Notes: generated by a model not told the origin, from the sequence alone. Shown: positions 15,718 to 29,986, counted from the first letter of the stretch. The stretch: 64,000 nucleotides of DNA from Acidobacteriota bacterium (GCA_009838525.1 VXRJ01000022.1:1-64000), one strand, 5' to 3'. Made by a program: numbers and translations.

Positions 15718-16478
15718 GCACGACGGTTCTGGAACGGGCGGAACGGCTTGACAACGGGTACGCGGAAGAAAACGACCTGGCGACGGTCGCCGCGATGCTG
15801 GAGGGAGTGGCCCCGGAGGACGTGCTGCGCTGGGCGGTGGACGAGTATGCCGACCGCCTGACGTTCGCCACCGGGTTCGGTCCGGAGGGTTGCGTGCTGA
15901 TCGATCTGATCGGACGCCATGCGCTGCCGATCGACATCTTCACGCTGGACACCGGCCTGATCTTCGACGAGACGCGTGATCTGTGGCAACGACTCGAGGC
16001 GCGCTACGGGCTGACGATCCGCGGCGTGAAGCCGGCGCTGGCGGTGGACGAACAGAACGCCGTGTACGGCGATCGGCTCTGGGAACGCTCGCCCGACCGC
16101 TGCTGCGCCATGCGGAAGGTGATCCCGCTCCGCGAGGAACTGGCGAACGTCGATGCCTGGATCGCCGCCATCCGCCGCGATCAGACGCCGCAGCGCGCAA
16201 GCGCGCGGACGGTCGAGTGGGACGGCAAGTTCGAGATCGCGAAGGTGAATCCGCTCGTCACGTGGACGTCGAAGGATGTCTGGCGTTACCTCGTGAAGCA
16301 CGACGTGCCCTACAACCCGCTGCACGACCGGGGCTTCCCCAGCATCGGCTGCTGGCCGTGCACGACCTGGGTCGCGCCGGGCGAGGACGAACGGTCGGGA
16401 CGTTGGCGGGGCACCGCGAAGACCGAGTGCGGCCTGCACGCGGCACCGGAACCGACCACCCCGCCGGCGGGCCCGTGA
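15714..16478 (+). CDS. cysH: Assimilatory APS reductase with [4Fe-4S] cluster
   Basis: A 254-residue thioredoxin-dependent reductase of adenylyl sulfate to sulfite. Substrate-binding motifs are FATGFGPEGCVLIDLI and FTLDTGLIFDETRDL. It has both Cys pairs of the iron-sulfur type, RCCAMRK and GCWPC, plus the C-terminal catalytic TECGLH. This identifies an APS-reducing enzyme instead of the cluster-free PAPS reductase, although some cluster-bearing enzymes take both. The GTG start overlaps the TGA of the permease gene, with GGAGG six bases upstream. It is translationally coupled. Confidence 0.93.
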   Translation: MSTTVLERAERLDNGYAEENDLATVAAMLEGVAPEDVLRWAVDEYADRLTFATGFGPEGCVLIDLIGRHALPIDIFTLDTGLIFDETRDLWQRLEARYGLTIRGVKPALAVDEQNAVYGDRLWERSPDRCCAMRKVIPLREELANVDAWIAAIRRDQTPQRASARTVEWDGKFEIAKVNPLVTWTSKDVWRYLVKHDVPYNPLHDRGFPSIGCWPCTTWVAPGEDERSGRWRGTAKTECGLHAAPEPTTPPAGP

Positions 16479-16497
16479 CGCAGGATTCGAACAACCG

Positions 16498-17982
16498 ATG
16501 CAGCTCTTTCCCGCGTTCCTGAAGCTGAACGGCCGGCGCGTGCTGGTCGTCGGCGGCGGCGGCGTTGCCGCCTCCAAGCTTCGGGGGCTGCTCGACGCGG
16601 GAGCCAGGGTGACGGTGGTCGCACCGGCCATCGTCGATGCGATCGCCTCGATCCCCGACATCGCGGTGATCCGTCGCCGGTTCGAGCCGTCGGACCTCGA
16701 CGGCGTCTGGCTGGTGGTCGCCGCCGCGACATCCGAAGTGAACCGCGAAGTGGCGCGCGCCGCCGGCGACCGCCGGCTCTTCGTCAACGCGGTCGACGAT
16801 CCGCCGAACGCCAGTCTCTATCTCGGCGGCGTCGTGCGCCGCGCCGGCGCGACGATGGCAATTTCGACCGACGGAAGGGCGCCGGCGATCGCGGGGCTGC
16901 TCCGCGAAGGACTCGACGCGGTCCTCCCCGAGACGGATCTCGAGCGCTGGCTCGCCGAGTCGGATCGACTGCGCGCCCGGTGGCGGCGGGACGGCACGCC
17001 GATGGAGGCGCGGCGGCCCGAGCTTCTGGAAGCGCTCATCGCGCTGTACGGACGGGACGGCCAGGACGGGCGACCGGAGGCCGGCATGGATGCCGGCGGA
17101 CCCGGGAGCGCCCCGCCGGCGCGGACGCCGGCGCACCCTGGCGGCGGCTTCGTCTCGCTGATCGGCGCCGGACCGGGCGATCCCGATCTCCTCACGGTAC
17201 GCGGGGCGCAGTGTCTCGCGGAAGCGGATCTCGTGCTGTACGACGGGCTGGTACCCGAATCGACGGTCGGTCTCGCCACCCGCGCTCAGCACTTCAGCGT
17301 CGCCAAGCGCGCCGGGCGGCCGGCGGTGACGCAGGAGACCATCCACCGTCTGATGATTCGGGGCGCGCGGCGCGGCAAGCGGGTAGTCCGGCTGAAGAAC
17401 GGCGACCCGTTCCTGCTGGGGCGCGGCGGCGAAGAAGCGCTGGCCCTGGCGTCGGCGGGCGTGCCTTTCGAGGTGATCCCGGGCGTGACGTCGGCCGTGG
17501 CGGCGCCGGGCCTTGCCGGGATTCCGGTCACGCATCGCGGCATGACGACGGGATTCACCGTCGTGTCCGGACATGCGCCGGAGGCCTATGAGCCGATCCT
17601 GCGCGGCGTGGCGCCGGAATCGATGACCCTCGTGGTGTTGATGGGACTGCGGAACCGCGAGCGGATTGCGCGGACGCTTCTCGATGTCGGGTGGCGGCCC
17701 GACACGCCGGCTGCCGTCGTCCTGGGGGCGGCAACCCCCGGCATGGCGACCTGGCGCGGTCGGTTGGACGCGCTGGCCGACGAGCGGTTCGAACCGGCGG
17801 GCGAGGCAGGCGGGGCGAGCCCGGAACGCGGTAGCGAAACGCCGGCGCCGGGGACGATTGTGGTCGGCGAGGTGGCGCGGCTGCGGCTCCTGATCGGAGC
17901 GGACGCGGAGCGTCGCGGCGACGGGGAATTGGATGCCGAAGGGGCGGCCGGAAGACGCCGCGCCGGGGGGCAGGTGCGATGA
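16498..17982 (+). CDS. cysG: Multifunctional siroheme synthase
   Basis: Makes siroheme for the sulfite reductase encoded next. Residues 1-190 are the precorrin-2 dehydrogenase/ferrochelatase part with RRVLVVGGGGVAASKLRGLL and FVNAVDDPPNASLY. Residues about 220-470 are uroporphyrinogen-III methyltransferase with VSLIGAGPGDPDLLTVRG, YDGLV and RLKNGDPFLLGRGGEE. The two domains are joined by a Gly/Pro/Ala-rich linker (about 195-219) that is encoded by a copy of the GC-rich palindromic repeat. A further low-complexity stretch lies near the C-terminus. It overlaps the sulfite reductase start by four bases (ATGA). Confidence 0.93.
   Translation: MQLFPAFLKLNGRRVLVVGGGGVAASKLRGLLDAGARVTVVAPAIVDAIASIPDIAVIRRRFEPSDLDGVWLVVAAATSEVNREVARAAGDRRLFVNAVDDPPNASLYLGGVVRRAGATMAISTDGRAPAIAGLLREGLDAVLPETDLERWLAESDRLRARWRRDGTPMEARRPELLEALIALYGRDGQDGRPEAGMDAGGPGSAPPARTPAHPGGGFVSLIGAGPGDPDLLTVRGAQCLAEADLVLYDGLVPESTVGLATRAQHFSVAKRAGRPAVTQETIHRLMIRGARRGKRVVRLKNGDPFLLGRGGEEALALASAGVPFEVIPGVTSAVAAPGLAGIPVTHRGMTTGFTVVSGHAPEAYEPILRGVAPESMTLVVLMGLRNRERIARTLLDVGWRPDTPAAVVLGAATPGMATWRGRLDALADERFEPAGEAGGASPERGSETPAPGTIVVGEVARLRLLIGADAERRGDGELDAEGAAGRRRAGGQVR
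17079..17142 (+). repeat. Palindromic repeat inserted in frame within cysG
   Basis: The DNA carries GGAGGCCGGCATGGATGCCGG and GCGGACGCCGGCGCACC, the same units as the intergenic repeat. It is read through in frame and encodes the interdomain linker of CysG (roughly EAGMDAGG, then ARTPAHPGG). This is the only copy seen inside a gene in the window. Confidence 0.75.
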
Positions 17983-20330
17983 ACTGGAAGACAGAACTGG
18001 CGGAACGGATTCCGGCGGATCTCGGCGCGGAGATCGATCTGTTCGAGAGTCAGATCGAGCTTCGGCGCCAGGGAAAGATCGACGAGAAGGTCTTCGCCGA
18101 GACGCGGCTGCGCCGGGGCGTTTACGGGCAACGCTACGACAACGGACAGCGGAACGACGGAACCGGCCCGAAGCCGCTGCAGTATCCGGCGGACAAGCTG
18201 ACCAAGGGCCCCGACACCGTCTGGGACGCGCCCGGCATGCAGCGGATCAAGATCCCGATGGGACTGCTCGACCCCGAGCAGATGCGTACGCTCGCCGAGC
18301 TTGCGGACGAGTACAGCGACGGAGTCTGCCATGTGACGACACGGCAGGACATCCAGCTCCACTTCGTCCATATCGACGACACCCCCGACATGATGCGCCG
18401 CCTCGCGGCGGTCGGCATCACGACCCGCGAGGCATGCGGGAACACCGTCCGCAACGTCACCGCCTGCCCGCTCGCCGGTGTGTGCCACGGCGAGACGTTC
18501 GACGTCACGCCCTACGCGGTGGCGTGCATGCAATTCCTGCTCGGCCACCCCGACACGCAGGACTTCGGCCGGAAGTTCAAGGTGGCTTTCTCCGGATGCC
18601 GCGACGAGGCGTGCGGCCTGGTGGCGATGCACGACCTGGGGCTGATCGCGGTCACGAAGACGGAGAACGGCGTCGAGCGTCGCGGCTTCGAGACTTACGT
18701 CGGCGGCGGGCTCGGCGCGGTGCCGTACCAGGCGAAGCTGTTCGATCCGTTCCTGCCGGTCGAGGAGTTGCTGCCGACGGCGCAGGCGATCGCGCGCGTC
18801 TTCGCCCGCATGGGCGAGAAGAAGAACCGCGCCCGGGCGCGGATCAAGTTCCTCGTCGCCCAGCTTGGAATCGAGGAGTTCCGGCGGCTCGTGCTGGAAG
18901 AACGGGCGGGGCTGCCGGAGGATCCGCGCTGGACGGCGTACGTCGCGGACGCGGCGGCCGGCACTCCGGACGCGGCGGCCAGCACTCCCGATGCGGCGGG
19001 ACCGTCCGCCGACGCGACTCGGGGCCCATCCGGCGTCCCGGTGTCGCTGCGCAACGGAAACGGCAGCGCCGACGCCGCCCGGCAGCGACTGGACGGATGG
19101 GCGCGGACCAACGTCTACCGCCAGCGCCAGGCGGGCTACGCCGTCGTCACCGTCACGCTGCCCCTGGGCGATCTCACGTCCGCCCAGATGCGTGGCCTGG
19201 CCACCCTCGTCGAGCGCTACGCGAACGGCGAGGCGCGGGCGACGGCCGAGCAGAACATCGTCCTGCGGTGGGTGCGGGAAGCGGATCTCGGAGGGCTGTA
19301 CGACGGGCTGCGGGCAATCCGGCTGGACAGCCCGGGCGCGGGGACGATCACCGACATTACCGCGTGCCCCGGAACCGACACGTGCAAGCTGGGCATAGCC
19401 TCTTCACGCGGCCTGGCGGCGGAGCTGGCCAATCACCTCGGGGGGCAGGACGAGACGACCGACCCGGCCGTCCGCGGTCTCCGGATCAAGACCAGCGGCT
19501 GCTTCAACTCGTGCGGCCAGCATCACATCGCCGACCTCGGCTTCTACGGCGTAAGCCGGAACGTCCGCGGCTACGCCGTCCCGCACTTCCAGGTGGTGCT
19601 GGGCGGGCAGTGGACGGAGAACGCCGGGTCCTACGGACTGGCCTCGGGCGCGATTCCGTCGAAGCGCATCCCGGAGGTGATCGACAGAATCACCAGCCGG
19701 TTCGTCGCCGAGCGGCGGGAGAACGAGACGTTCCAGGACTACACGCGGCGGATCGGCAAACGTGAGCTGCGCGAGATGTTCGCCGACCTCGCAACCGTCC
19801 CGCCGCACGACGACGACCCGTCCTTCTATTCCGACTGGGGCGATCCGCGCGAGTTCACGTTGGGTGACATGGGTGTCGGCGAATGCGCCGGCGAAGTGGT
19901 CACGCTCACCGAGTTCGACCTCGCGGCGGCCGAGGCGCAGATCTTCGAAGCGCAGTTGAAGCTGGAGGAGGGCTCGCCGGCCGAGGCCGACGCACTCGCC
20001 TATCGGGCCATGCTGCTGGGCGCCCGCGGGCTGATCAAGACCGAGTTCATCGACATCGGGGACGACGCCGACACGGTGGTGCGCGAGTTCAGGACCCGCT
20101 TCTTCGACACCCAGGTCTTCTTCGACAAGTACGCCGGGGGGAAGTTCGCGATGTACCTCTTCCGCCGGCATGGCTCCGGCCCCCGCGAGACCGGAGAAAC
20201 CGTGCACCACCTGATTGAAGAGGCGCAGCTCTTTCTCGAAGCGTGCCATGCCTGCGCCGCCCGACTGGCCGCACGGCCGGCCGGCGGCGTCGGCGCGGCG
20301 CCCGCCGCCGCGGGGTCGCCGACCGCCTGA
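17979..20330 (+). CDS. sir: Ferredoxin-type sulfite (or nitrite) reductase, siroheme/[4Fe-4S]
   Basis: A 783-residue reductase taking sulfite to sulfide with six electrons. The C-terminal half holds the cofactor site TACPGTDTCKLG and KTSGCFNSCGQHH (Cys-x5-Cys, Cys-x3-Cys). The N-terminal half repeats the fold and carries its own cysteines in TACPLAGVCHGE and FSGCRDEACG. A low-complexity linker with GTPDAA and STPDAA repeats separates the halves (about 325-355). The last 180 residues form a helical extension not found in short CysI proteins. Neighbours (cysH, cysG) favour sulfite over nitrite as substrate. Confidence 0.88.
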   Translation: MNWKTELAERIPADLGAEIDLFESQIELRRQGKIDEKVFAETRLRRGVYGQRYDNGQRNDGTGPKPLQYPADKLTKGPDTVWDAPGMQRIKIPMGLLDPEQMRTLAELADEYSDGVCHVTTRQDIQLHFVHIDDTPDMMRRLAAVGITTREACGNTVRNVTACPLAGVCHGETFDVTPYAVACMQFLLGHPDTQDFGRKFKVAFSGCRDEACGLVAMHDLGLIAVTKTENGVERRGFETYVGGGLGAVPYQAKLFDPFLPVEELLPTAQAIARVFARMGEKKNRARARIKFLVAQLGIEEFRRLVLEERAGLPEDPRWTAYVADAAAGTPDAAASTPDAAGPSADATRGPSGVPVSLRNGNGSADAARQRLDGWARTNVYRQRQAGYAVVTVTLPLGDLTSAQMRGLATLVERYANGEARATAEQNIVLRWVREADLGGLYDGLRAIRLDSPGAGTITDITACPGTDTCKLGIASSRGLAAELANHLGGQDETTDPAVRGLRIKTSGCFNSCGQHHIADLGFYGVSRNVRGYAVPHFQVVLGGQWTENAGSYGLASGAIPSKRIPEVIDRITSRFVAERRENETFQDYTRRIGKRELREMFADLATVPPHDDDPSFYSDWGDPREFTLGDMGVGECAGEVVTLTEFDLAAAEAQIFEAQLKLEEGSPAEADALAYRAMLLGARGLIKTEFIDIGDDADTVVREFRTRFFDTQVFFDKYAGGKFAMYLFRRHGSGPRETGETVHHLIEEAQLFLEACHACAARLAARPAGGVGAAPAAAGSPTA

Positions 20331-20344
20331 GGGCGGCAAGTCCC

Positions 20345-20947
20345 ATGGCGCAGGCCGCCCACGTGGCTCACGCAATCGACGTCGACGCCATCGAGCGCTT
20401 CAGCCTCAAGCTCTTCATCGCGGAGGGCCGTGCGGTCCGTCCGCGTGAGATCATCGATATCTTCCACGAGTGGATCCGCGAACGGGCGGTCCCCGGCCTG
20501 CTGATCGATGTCGCCGACTACGGACACCTGCCCGAGTCGCCGAACGTCCTGCTCGTAGCCCACGAGGCGAACTACATCTTCGACTGCCACCGGCGCGCCG
20601 GCTTCGCCTACACGATCAAGCGGAAGACTCCCGGCTCGTTTGCCGACCGCATCGCCGACGCCGCGAGCACGCTCTTCTTCGCCGCCCGGCGCCTGCAGCA
20701 GGACACGGCGGACGACCCGGACGGAGCAATACCGTTCCAGGTCGATCGAATCGAGCTTGTCGTCAACGACCAGTTGCACGCGCCGAAGACCGCCGGCGTG
20801 GAGCGGGCCCTGCAAGGAGCCGTCGAACAGGCGGCACGGCTCATCTTCGGCGAGACGCGTGTGGAATCGGCCCCCCTCGCGGACGGCGGCCGCACCGGCG
20901 TCACGCTTCGCATCCCGAACGCGCCGGCCCTCGAGACCCTCGTCTAG
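20345..20947 (+). CDS. Conserved protein of unknown function in the cys operon
   Basis: Not recognised. The 200 residues begin AIDVDAIERFSLKLFIAEGR, then IIDIFHEWIRERAVPGLLID and DYGHLPESPNVLLVAHEANY. A central IKRKTPGSFADRIADAASTL and a C-terminal part with an AAA-RLI helix and short strands follow. There is no signal peptide or membrane helix. It follows the sulfite reductase by 14 bases with a GAGGG-type ribosome site, so it is the last gene of the Cys-controlled operon and probably serves sulfite reduction or sulfide use. Confidence 0.7.
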   Translation: MAQAAHVAHAIDVDAIERFSLKLFIAEGRAVRPREIIDIFHEWIRERAVPGLLIDVADYGHLPESPNVLLVAHEANYIFDCHRRAGFAYTIKRKTPGSFADRIADAASTLFFAARRLQQDTADDPDGAIPFQVDRIELVVNDQLHAPKTAGVERALQGAVEQAARLIFGETRVESAPLADGGRTGVTLRIPNAPALETLV

Positions 20948-20956
20948 CTGGAACCG

Positions 20957-21022
20957 GGGTTCGCCGGCCTCCAGGCCGGCAAGAGAACAGTCAATGCCGG
21001 CGTGGACGCCGGCGCACCTGGC
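20957..21022. repeat. GC-rich palindromic repeat
   Basis: GCCGGCCTCCAGGCCGGC, a short spacer, then GCCGGCGTGGACGCCGGCGCACC: the same two-hairpin design as at 6405. It lies between the last gene of the sulfur operon and the LysR promoter, where it may act as a transcription boundary. Confidence 0.85.
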
Positions 21023-21044
21023 GCGAAAGGCGGCACAGCGCCTA

Positions 21045-21104
21045 TTAGCATTAAAATAACTAATGCTGATAGCGCTTGCTATTAGCCAATGCCGCGTCTA
21101 GAAT
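21045..21104 (+). promoter_or_regulatory. LysR-gene promoter with AT-rich inverted repeat
   Basis: TTAGCATTA (21045-21053) and TAATGCTGA (21061-21069) form an inverted repeat around seven bases with one mismatch, a LysR-type T-N11-A box. Downstream are a -35 TTGCTA (21076-21081) and a -10 TAGAAT (21099-21104) with a 17-base spacer. CTATTAGC occurs twice here. The arrangement suggests autoregulation of the LysR gene. Confidence 0.65.
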
Positions 21105-21117
21105 GGCCGTTCATCCC

Positions 21118-22029
21118 ATGCAGATCGAGGCCCTCAGTATCTATTGCGACGTCGTCCGGCACCAGAGCTTTTCGCGGGCCGCGCTCGCCAATTCGGTGTC
21201 GCAGTCGTCGGCCAGCCAGACCGTGCGGCAGATCGAGCGGCGGATCGGCGCGCAACTGATCGACCGGTCCCGGCGGCCCTGGCGGCTGACGCCCGAGGGC
21301 GAGCTCTTCTTCAAGGGATCCCAGGAGATCGTCGAGCGGTATCGGGAGCTCGAGGAGTCGGTACGGCGAAAGACGGACCGGGCCGGACACACCGTGCGCC
21401 TGGCGTCCATCTACTCGGTCGGCATGCATGACCTGAACCAGTACGTCGACCGGTTCCGCGCGGCGGAGCCGGGCGCGCACGTCGACATCGACTACATGCA
21501 CCCCGACGAGATCCCGACCTGCATCCAGAGCGATCAGTACGACCTGGGATTGCTGGCGTTCGCGGCGCCAGGACGCGACCTGACGGTGGTGCCGTGGCAG
21601 GAACAGACGATGATGGTCGCCTGTCCGCCGTCGCATCGCTTCGCGAGGCGGAATTCGGCCATCGGACCATGGGAGCTGGCCGGCGAGGCGTTCGTGACGT
21701 TCGACCGGGGACTCCCGGTGCGCCGCGAGCTCGACCGCTACCTCAGGCGGAACGAAGCGGACGTCCAGGTCGTGGCCGAGTTCGACAACATCGAGAACAT
21801 CAAGCAGGCGGTGGAGGACGGCGCAGGCGTCGCCATCCTGCCGGAACCGACCCTCCGCCGCGAGGTGGAACTGCACGCGCTGGTCGCCGTGCCGCTCGAT
21901 ACGCTCGACGGCGAGGCGCCGTTCGTCCGGCCGCTCAGCATCGTCCATCGTCGCGGACGCCGGCTCAGTCCGGCGGTGACCGAGTTCATCCGGGTGCTCC
22001 GACAGGCGAGCGCCGAACAGGCCGCCTGA
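21118..22029 (+). CDS. LysR-family transcriptional regulator
   Basis: A 303-residue LTTR. The N-terminal winged helix-turn-helix reads [20 protein letters not shown] and continues into a linker helix; the C-terminal periplasmic-binding-like effector domain includes [20 protein letters not shown]. The ATG at 21118 begins the conserved MQIEALSIY; an upstream GTG is in frame but overlaps the -10 region. It sits between the sulfur operon and gltB, 13 bases before the latter, so it may be a CysB-like sulfur regulator or a GltC-like regulator of glutamate synthase. The sequence alone does not settle which. Confidence 0.85.
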   Translation: MQIEALSIYCDVVRHQSFSRAALANSVSQSSASQTVRQIERRIGAQLIDRSRRPWRLTPEGELFFKGSQEIVERYRELEESVRRKTDRAGHTVRLASIYSVGMHDLNQYVDRFRAAEPGAHVDIDYMHPDEIPTCIQSDQYDLGLLAFAAPGRDLTVVPWQEQTMMVACPPSHRFARRNSAIGPWELAGEAFVTFDRGLPVRRELDRYLRRNEADVQVVAEFDNIENIKQAVEDGAGVAILPEPTLRREVELHALVAVPLDTLDGEAPFVRPLSIVHRRGRRLSPAVTEFIRVLRQASAEQAA

Positions 22030-22042
22030 GAAGGGGACCAGC

Positions 22043-26644
<4,602 letters not shown>

Positions 26645-26676
26645 ACTCGGCGCGCGAACCAACCGAACGGAAAACG

Positions 26677-28122
26677 ATGGGCAAGCTGAAGGGATTCCTC
26701 GAGATCGACCGGCAGGCGGCGCCGAAGCGGCCCAAGGGCGAGCGGGTCAACGACTGGAACGAGGTGTACCTGCCCTACGCGGATGTCGACCTGCGGGCGC
26801 AGGGGGCGCGCTGCATGGACTGCGGCATTCCCTTCTGCCACCAGGGCTGCCCGCTCGGCAACCTGATCCCCGACTGGAACGATCTGATCTACCGCGACAA
26901 GTGGCGCGAGGCGATCGACCGGCTACACAAGACCAACAACTTCCCCGAGTGGACCGGGCGCCTCTGCCCCGCCCCGTGCGAAGGCTCGTGCGTCCTGGCC
27001 ATAGACGACGACGCGGTCACCATCAAGTCGATCGAGCTCGCCACGGTCGAGCATGCGTTCGAGCAGGGCTGGATTGCGCCGCAGCCGCCGGCGATCCGGA
27101 CCGGCAAGACGGTGGCGGTGGTCGGCTCCGGCCCCGCCGGCTTGGCCGCCGCGGATCAACTGAACCGGGCCGGCCACACCGTCACCGTCTTCGAGAAGTC
27201 GGACCGGATTGGCGGCCTGCTCCGCTACGGCATTCCGGAGTTCAAGATGGAGAAGCGCTTCCTGACGCGGAGGCTCGACATCATGGAATCCGAGGGAGTG
27301 CGATTCCGGACCGGTGTGAATGTCGGCGCGGACGTTTCCGCCGTCGAGCTGCGCGACGGGCACGACGCGATGCTGCTCGCCGGCGGGGCCGGATGGCCGC
27401 GCGACCTGAAGGTGCCGGGGCGGGAGCTCAAGGGCATCCACTTCGCCATGGATTACCTGACGCAGCAGAACCGCCGCAACGAAGGCGAGACGATACCGGA
27501 CGCGGAGGCAATCACCGCGACCGGCAGGCACGTCGTGATCATCGGCGGCGGAGACACCGGGGCGGACTGCCTGGGCACCGCCCACCGTCAGGGCGCCGCC
27601 TCCGTCTCGCAGTTCGAGTTGCTCCCGCGGCCGCCGGACGAACGGGCCGCCGACAATCCCTGGCCGACCTGGCCGAACATCTTCCGGGTGTCAGCGGCGC
27701 ACGAGGAGGGTGGCGACCGCGTCTATTCGGTGTCGACCGAGCGGTTCACCGGAACCGAAGACGGACGCGTCGCCAGGCTGCATGGCCGGCAGGTGGAGAT
27801 GGTGCGGGCTGACGGCCGGCTGTCGTTCGAACCCGTGCCGGACACCGAGTTCGAGCAGGAAGTCGACCTGGTCCTGCTCGCAATGGGGTTCCTGGGGCCG
27901 GAGCGGCCGGGGATGCTCGAGGAACTCGATGTCCGCCTGACCGAACGCGGCAACGTCTGGCGCGACCGGAACTGGATGACCTCCGTGCCGTCCGTCTTCA
28001 CCGCGGGGGACATGCAGAGGGGCCAGTCGCTCATCGTCTGGGCGATCGCGGAAGGACGGAGCGCGGCACGCGGGATCGACGCCTGGCTGATGGGCGTCTC
28101 GAGCCTTCCGGAGCCGGTCTGA
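26677..28122 (+). CDS. gltD: Glutamate synthase, small (beta) subunit
   Basis: A 481-residue NADPH-dependent flavoprotein that passes electrons to GltB. The N-terminal iron-sulfur region has [17 protein letters not shown] and [12 protein letters not shown]. The FAD site is [16 protein letters not shown] and the NADPH site [16 protein letters not shown]. The C-terminal [20 protein letters not shown] closes the FAD domain. It follows gltB by 32 bases and is co-transcribed. Confidence 0.96.
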   Translation: MGKLKGFLEIDRQAAPKRPKGERVNDWNEVYLPYADVDLRAQGARCMDCGIPFCHQGCPLGNLIPDWNDLIYRDKWREAIDRLHKTNNFPEWTGRLCPAPCEGSCVLAIDDDAVTIKSIELATVEHAFEQGWIAPQPPAIRTGKTVAVVGSGPAGLAAADQLNRAGHTVTVFEKSDRIGGLLRYGIPEFKMEKRFLTRRLDIMESEGVRFRTGVNVGADVSAVELRDGHDAMLLAGGAGWPRDLKVPGRELKGIHFAMDYLTQQNRRNEGETIPDAEAITATGRHVVIIGGGDTGADCLGTAHRQGAASVSQFELLPRPPDERAADNPWPTWPNIFRVSAAHEEGGDRVYSVSTERFTGTEDGRVARLHGRQVEMVRADGRLSFEPVPDTEFEQEVDLVLLAMGFLGPERPGMLEELDVRLTERGNVWRDRNWMTSVPSVFTAGDMQRGQSLIVWAIAEGRSAARGIDAWLMGVSSLPEPV

Positions 28123-28158
28123 AGGACTGGCAAGGAATTTGCATGCGCCTTCGGGCGT

Positions 28159-29784
28159 ATGGCTTCGACGCGCCGCGCGCGCACGACGACACCCCGGCGC
28201 AGGACAACAGCCCTGCCCGCCGGACAGCCGGTATTCATGCCAAAGATCAGGCTGAAGTCACTCCCTGAGGAAGTCAGGCCGCTGGCGATGCTGGCGGAGA
28301 TCAATCAGGCGCTTACCGTGGCGCAGTCGCCCCGCGCCGGGTTGCAACGGGCGCTGGAGATCCTCGACAACGACTACGGCGTCATCCGGAGCGCCGTCGT
28401 CCTTTCGGACCCGGATACGGGACGTCTCCGCGTATGGGCGTCGGCGGGCGTACTTGGCGAGGGGCGGCACGCCGAGTGGGAGATGGGTGAAGGAATCACC
28501 GGCCGCGTGGTCGCTTCCGGTCAACCCGTCGTGGTGCCGCAGATCAGCCAGGAGCCGGAATTCCTCCATCGGACCGGCCGCCGGCCGAAGGGCGCGCGCT
28601 CCGAGATCACCTTCCTGTGCGTGCCGATTCCGGGCGCCACGAACGCGATTGGAGCGCTCAATATCGACTTCCGCTTCGAGGCGAAACGGCACTACGACCG
28701 CGATCTGCATGTCTGCCGCGTCGTCGCCAGCATGTTCGGCCAGGCGATCCGTCTGAAGGAGGCGGCCGAAGCGGAGCGGCAGCGCCTGCTGGACGAGAAC
28801 ATCCACCTCAAGGCGGAACTCAAGGAACGGTACGACTTCGCGCAGATCATCGGGACGAGCGGCCCGATGCGGCAGGTGTACGAACAGATTACGCAGGTGG
28901 CGGCGACCAATACGACGGTCCTGATCCGGGGCGAGTCCGGCACCGGCAAGGAACTGATCGCCCACGCCATCCACTACAACTCGCCGCGGGCAAAAAGGCC
29001 GTTTATCAAGGTGAGCTGCGCCGCATTGCCTGATTCACTCATCGAGGCGGAACTGTTCGGCCATGAGAAGGGCGCGTTCACCGGCGCCGCGGCGCGAAAG
29101 AAAGGCCGTTTCGAACTCGCCGAGGGCGGCACCCTGTTCCTGGACGAGATCGGCGACATCAACCTGTCAACACAGATCAAGCTGCTCCGCGTGCTCCAGG
29201 AGAAAGAGTTCGAGCGCCTGGGCGGCGTCGAGCCGATCCGTGCGAACGTGCGGCTGATCGCGGCCACCAACGCCGACCTCGAGAAGGCTATCGCCAGCGG
29301 CACGTTCCGCGAGGATCTCCACTACCGGCTCGACGTCTTCACGATATTCGTGCCCCCGCTGCGCGAGCGGAAGACCGACATCCAGCTCCTCGCCGACAGC
29401 TTCATCGAGAAGTACTCCGTGGAACACCGCAAGGACGTGAAGCGGATCTCCACGCCGGCCATCGACATGCTGATGGCGTACCACTGGCCCGGCAACGTGC
29501 GTGAGCTGGAGAACACCATCGAGCGGGCAACCCTGGTTTGCGACGGCAGCGTGATCCACGCACACCATCTGCCTCCCAGCCTCCAGACGGCGGAAGCATC
29601 CGGCACGGTCACACGCGTCCCGCTAGGCGATGCGGTGGCCGCCTACGAGAAGGACCTTCTGCAGGACGCCCTCAAGACGACCCGCGGGAACCGCGTGAAG
29701 GCGGCCAGGCTGCTCGATTCCACCGAGCGGATCGTCAACTACAAGGTCAAGAAGTACGGGATTGACTGCCGACGTTTTCGGTAG
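28159..29784 (+). CDS. NifA-type sigma54-dependent transcriptional activator
   Basis: An enhancer-binding protein with three parts: an N-terminal GAF sensor (about 45-210), an AAA+ domain with Walker A GESGTGKE, the sigma54-contacting GAFTGA loop and Walker [12 protein letters not shown], and a C-terminal Fis-type helix-turn-helix in [20 protein letters not shown]. The domain order is that of NifA, but no nitrogenase genes are near. With gltBD before and glnK-amt after, it most likely controls ammonium assimilation. Start choice is uncertain: an Arg-rich 26-residue leader precedes a second ATG at 28237, where conserved sequence begins. It has no receiver domain, so it is not NtrC. Confidence 0.9.
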   Translation: MASTRRARTTTPRRRTTALPAGQPVFMPKIRLKSLPEEVRPLAMLAEINQALTVAQSPRAGLQRALEILDNDYGVIRSAVVLSDPDTGRLRVWASAGVLGEGRHAEWEMGEGITGRVVASGQPVVVPQISQEPEFLHRTGRRPKGARSEITFLCVPIPGATNAIGALNIDFRFEAKRHYDRDLHVCRVVASMFGQAIRLKEAAEAERQRLLDENIHLKAELKERYDFAQIIGTSGPMRQVYEQITQVAATNTTVLIRGESGTGKELIAHAIHYNSPRAKRPFIKVSCAALPDSLIEAELFGHEKGAFTGAAARKKGRFELAEGGTLFLDEIGDINLSTQIKLLRVLQEKEFERLGGVEPIRANVRLIAATNADLEKAIASGTFREDLHYRLDVFTIFVPPLRERKTDIQLLADSFIEKYSVEHRKDVKRISTPAIDMLMAYHWPGNVRELENTIERATLVCDGSVIHAHHLPPSLQTAEASGTVTRVPLGDAVAAYEKDLLQDALKTTRGNRVKAARLLDSTERIVNYKVKKYGIDCRRFR

Positions 29785-29795
29785 CAAAACTGAGA

Positions 29796-29838
29796 CTACA
29801 TTTTTGTAGCCTCTGGTCCAGATTCAACACAATTGTGT
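29796..29838. promoter_or_regulatory. First palindrome pair, possible activator-binding sites
   Basis: CTACATTTTTGTAG (29796-29809) and ACACAATTGTGT (29827-29838), both perfect palindromes, with centres exactly 30 bases apart. They lie just after the stop codon of the NifA-type gene in a 490-base non-coding, AT-rich gap. The second palindrome differs in arm sequence from the other three. Confidence 0.5.
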
Positions 29839-29986
29839 AGATCTTGCTCCTCTCTCCGCGGTGCCGCCGGATGCCCTCCGGACTCCGGCAGCCCCTGCTG
29901 GCACGCAAGAAACAGCCAGATCGCACGTTCTTCGGGGTTCCAGGCGCCTCGGAGACCCGTCCTACACAAGGCAGACGACATAAACC

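Noticed and set aside
16479-16497. GGATTCGAACAACC resembling a tRNA T-arm before cysG
   Set aside because: No acceptor, D or anticodon arms can be drawn around it in this 19-base gap.
28159-29784. Reading the NifA-type gene as evidence for nitrogen fixation
   Set aside because: No nifHDK or accessory genes are present, and the neighbours are ammonium-assimilation genes.
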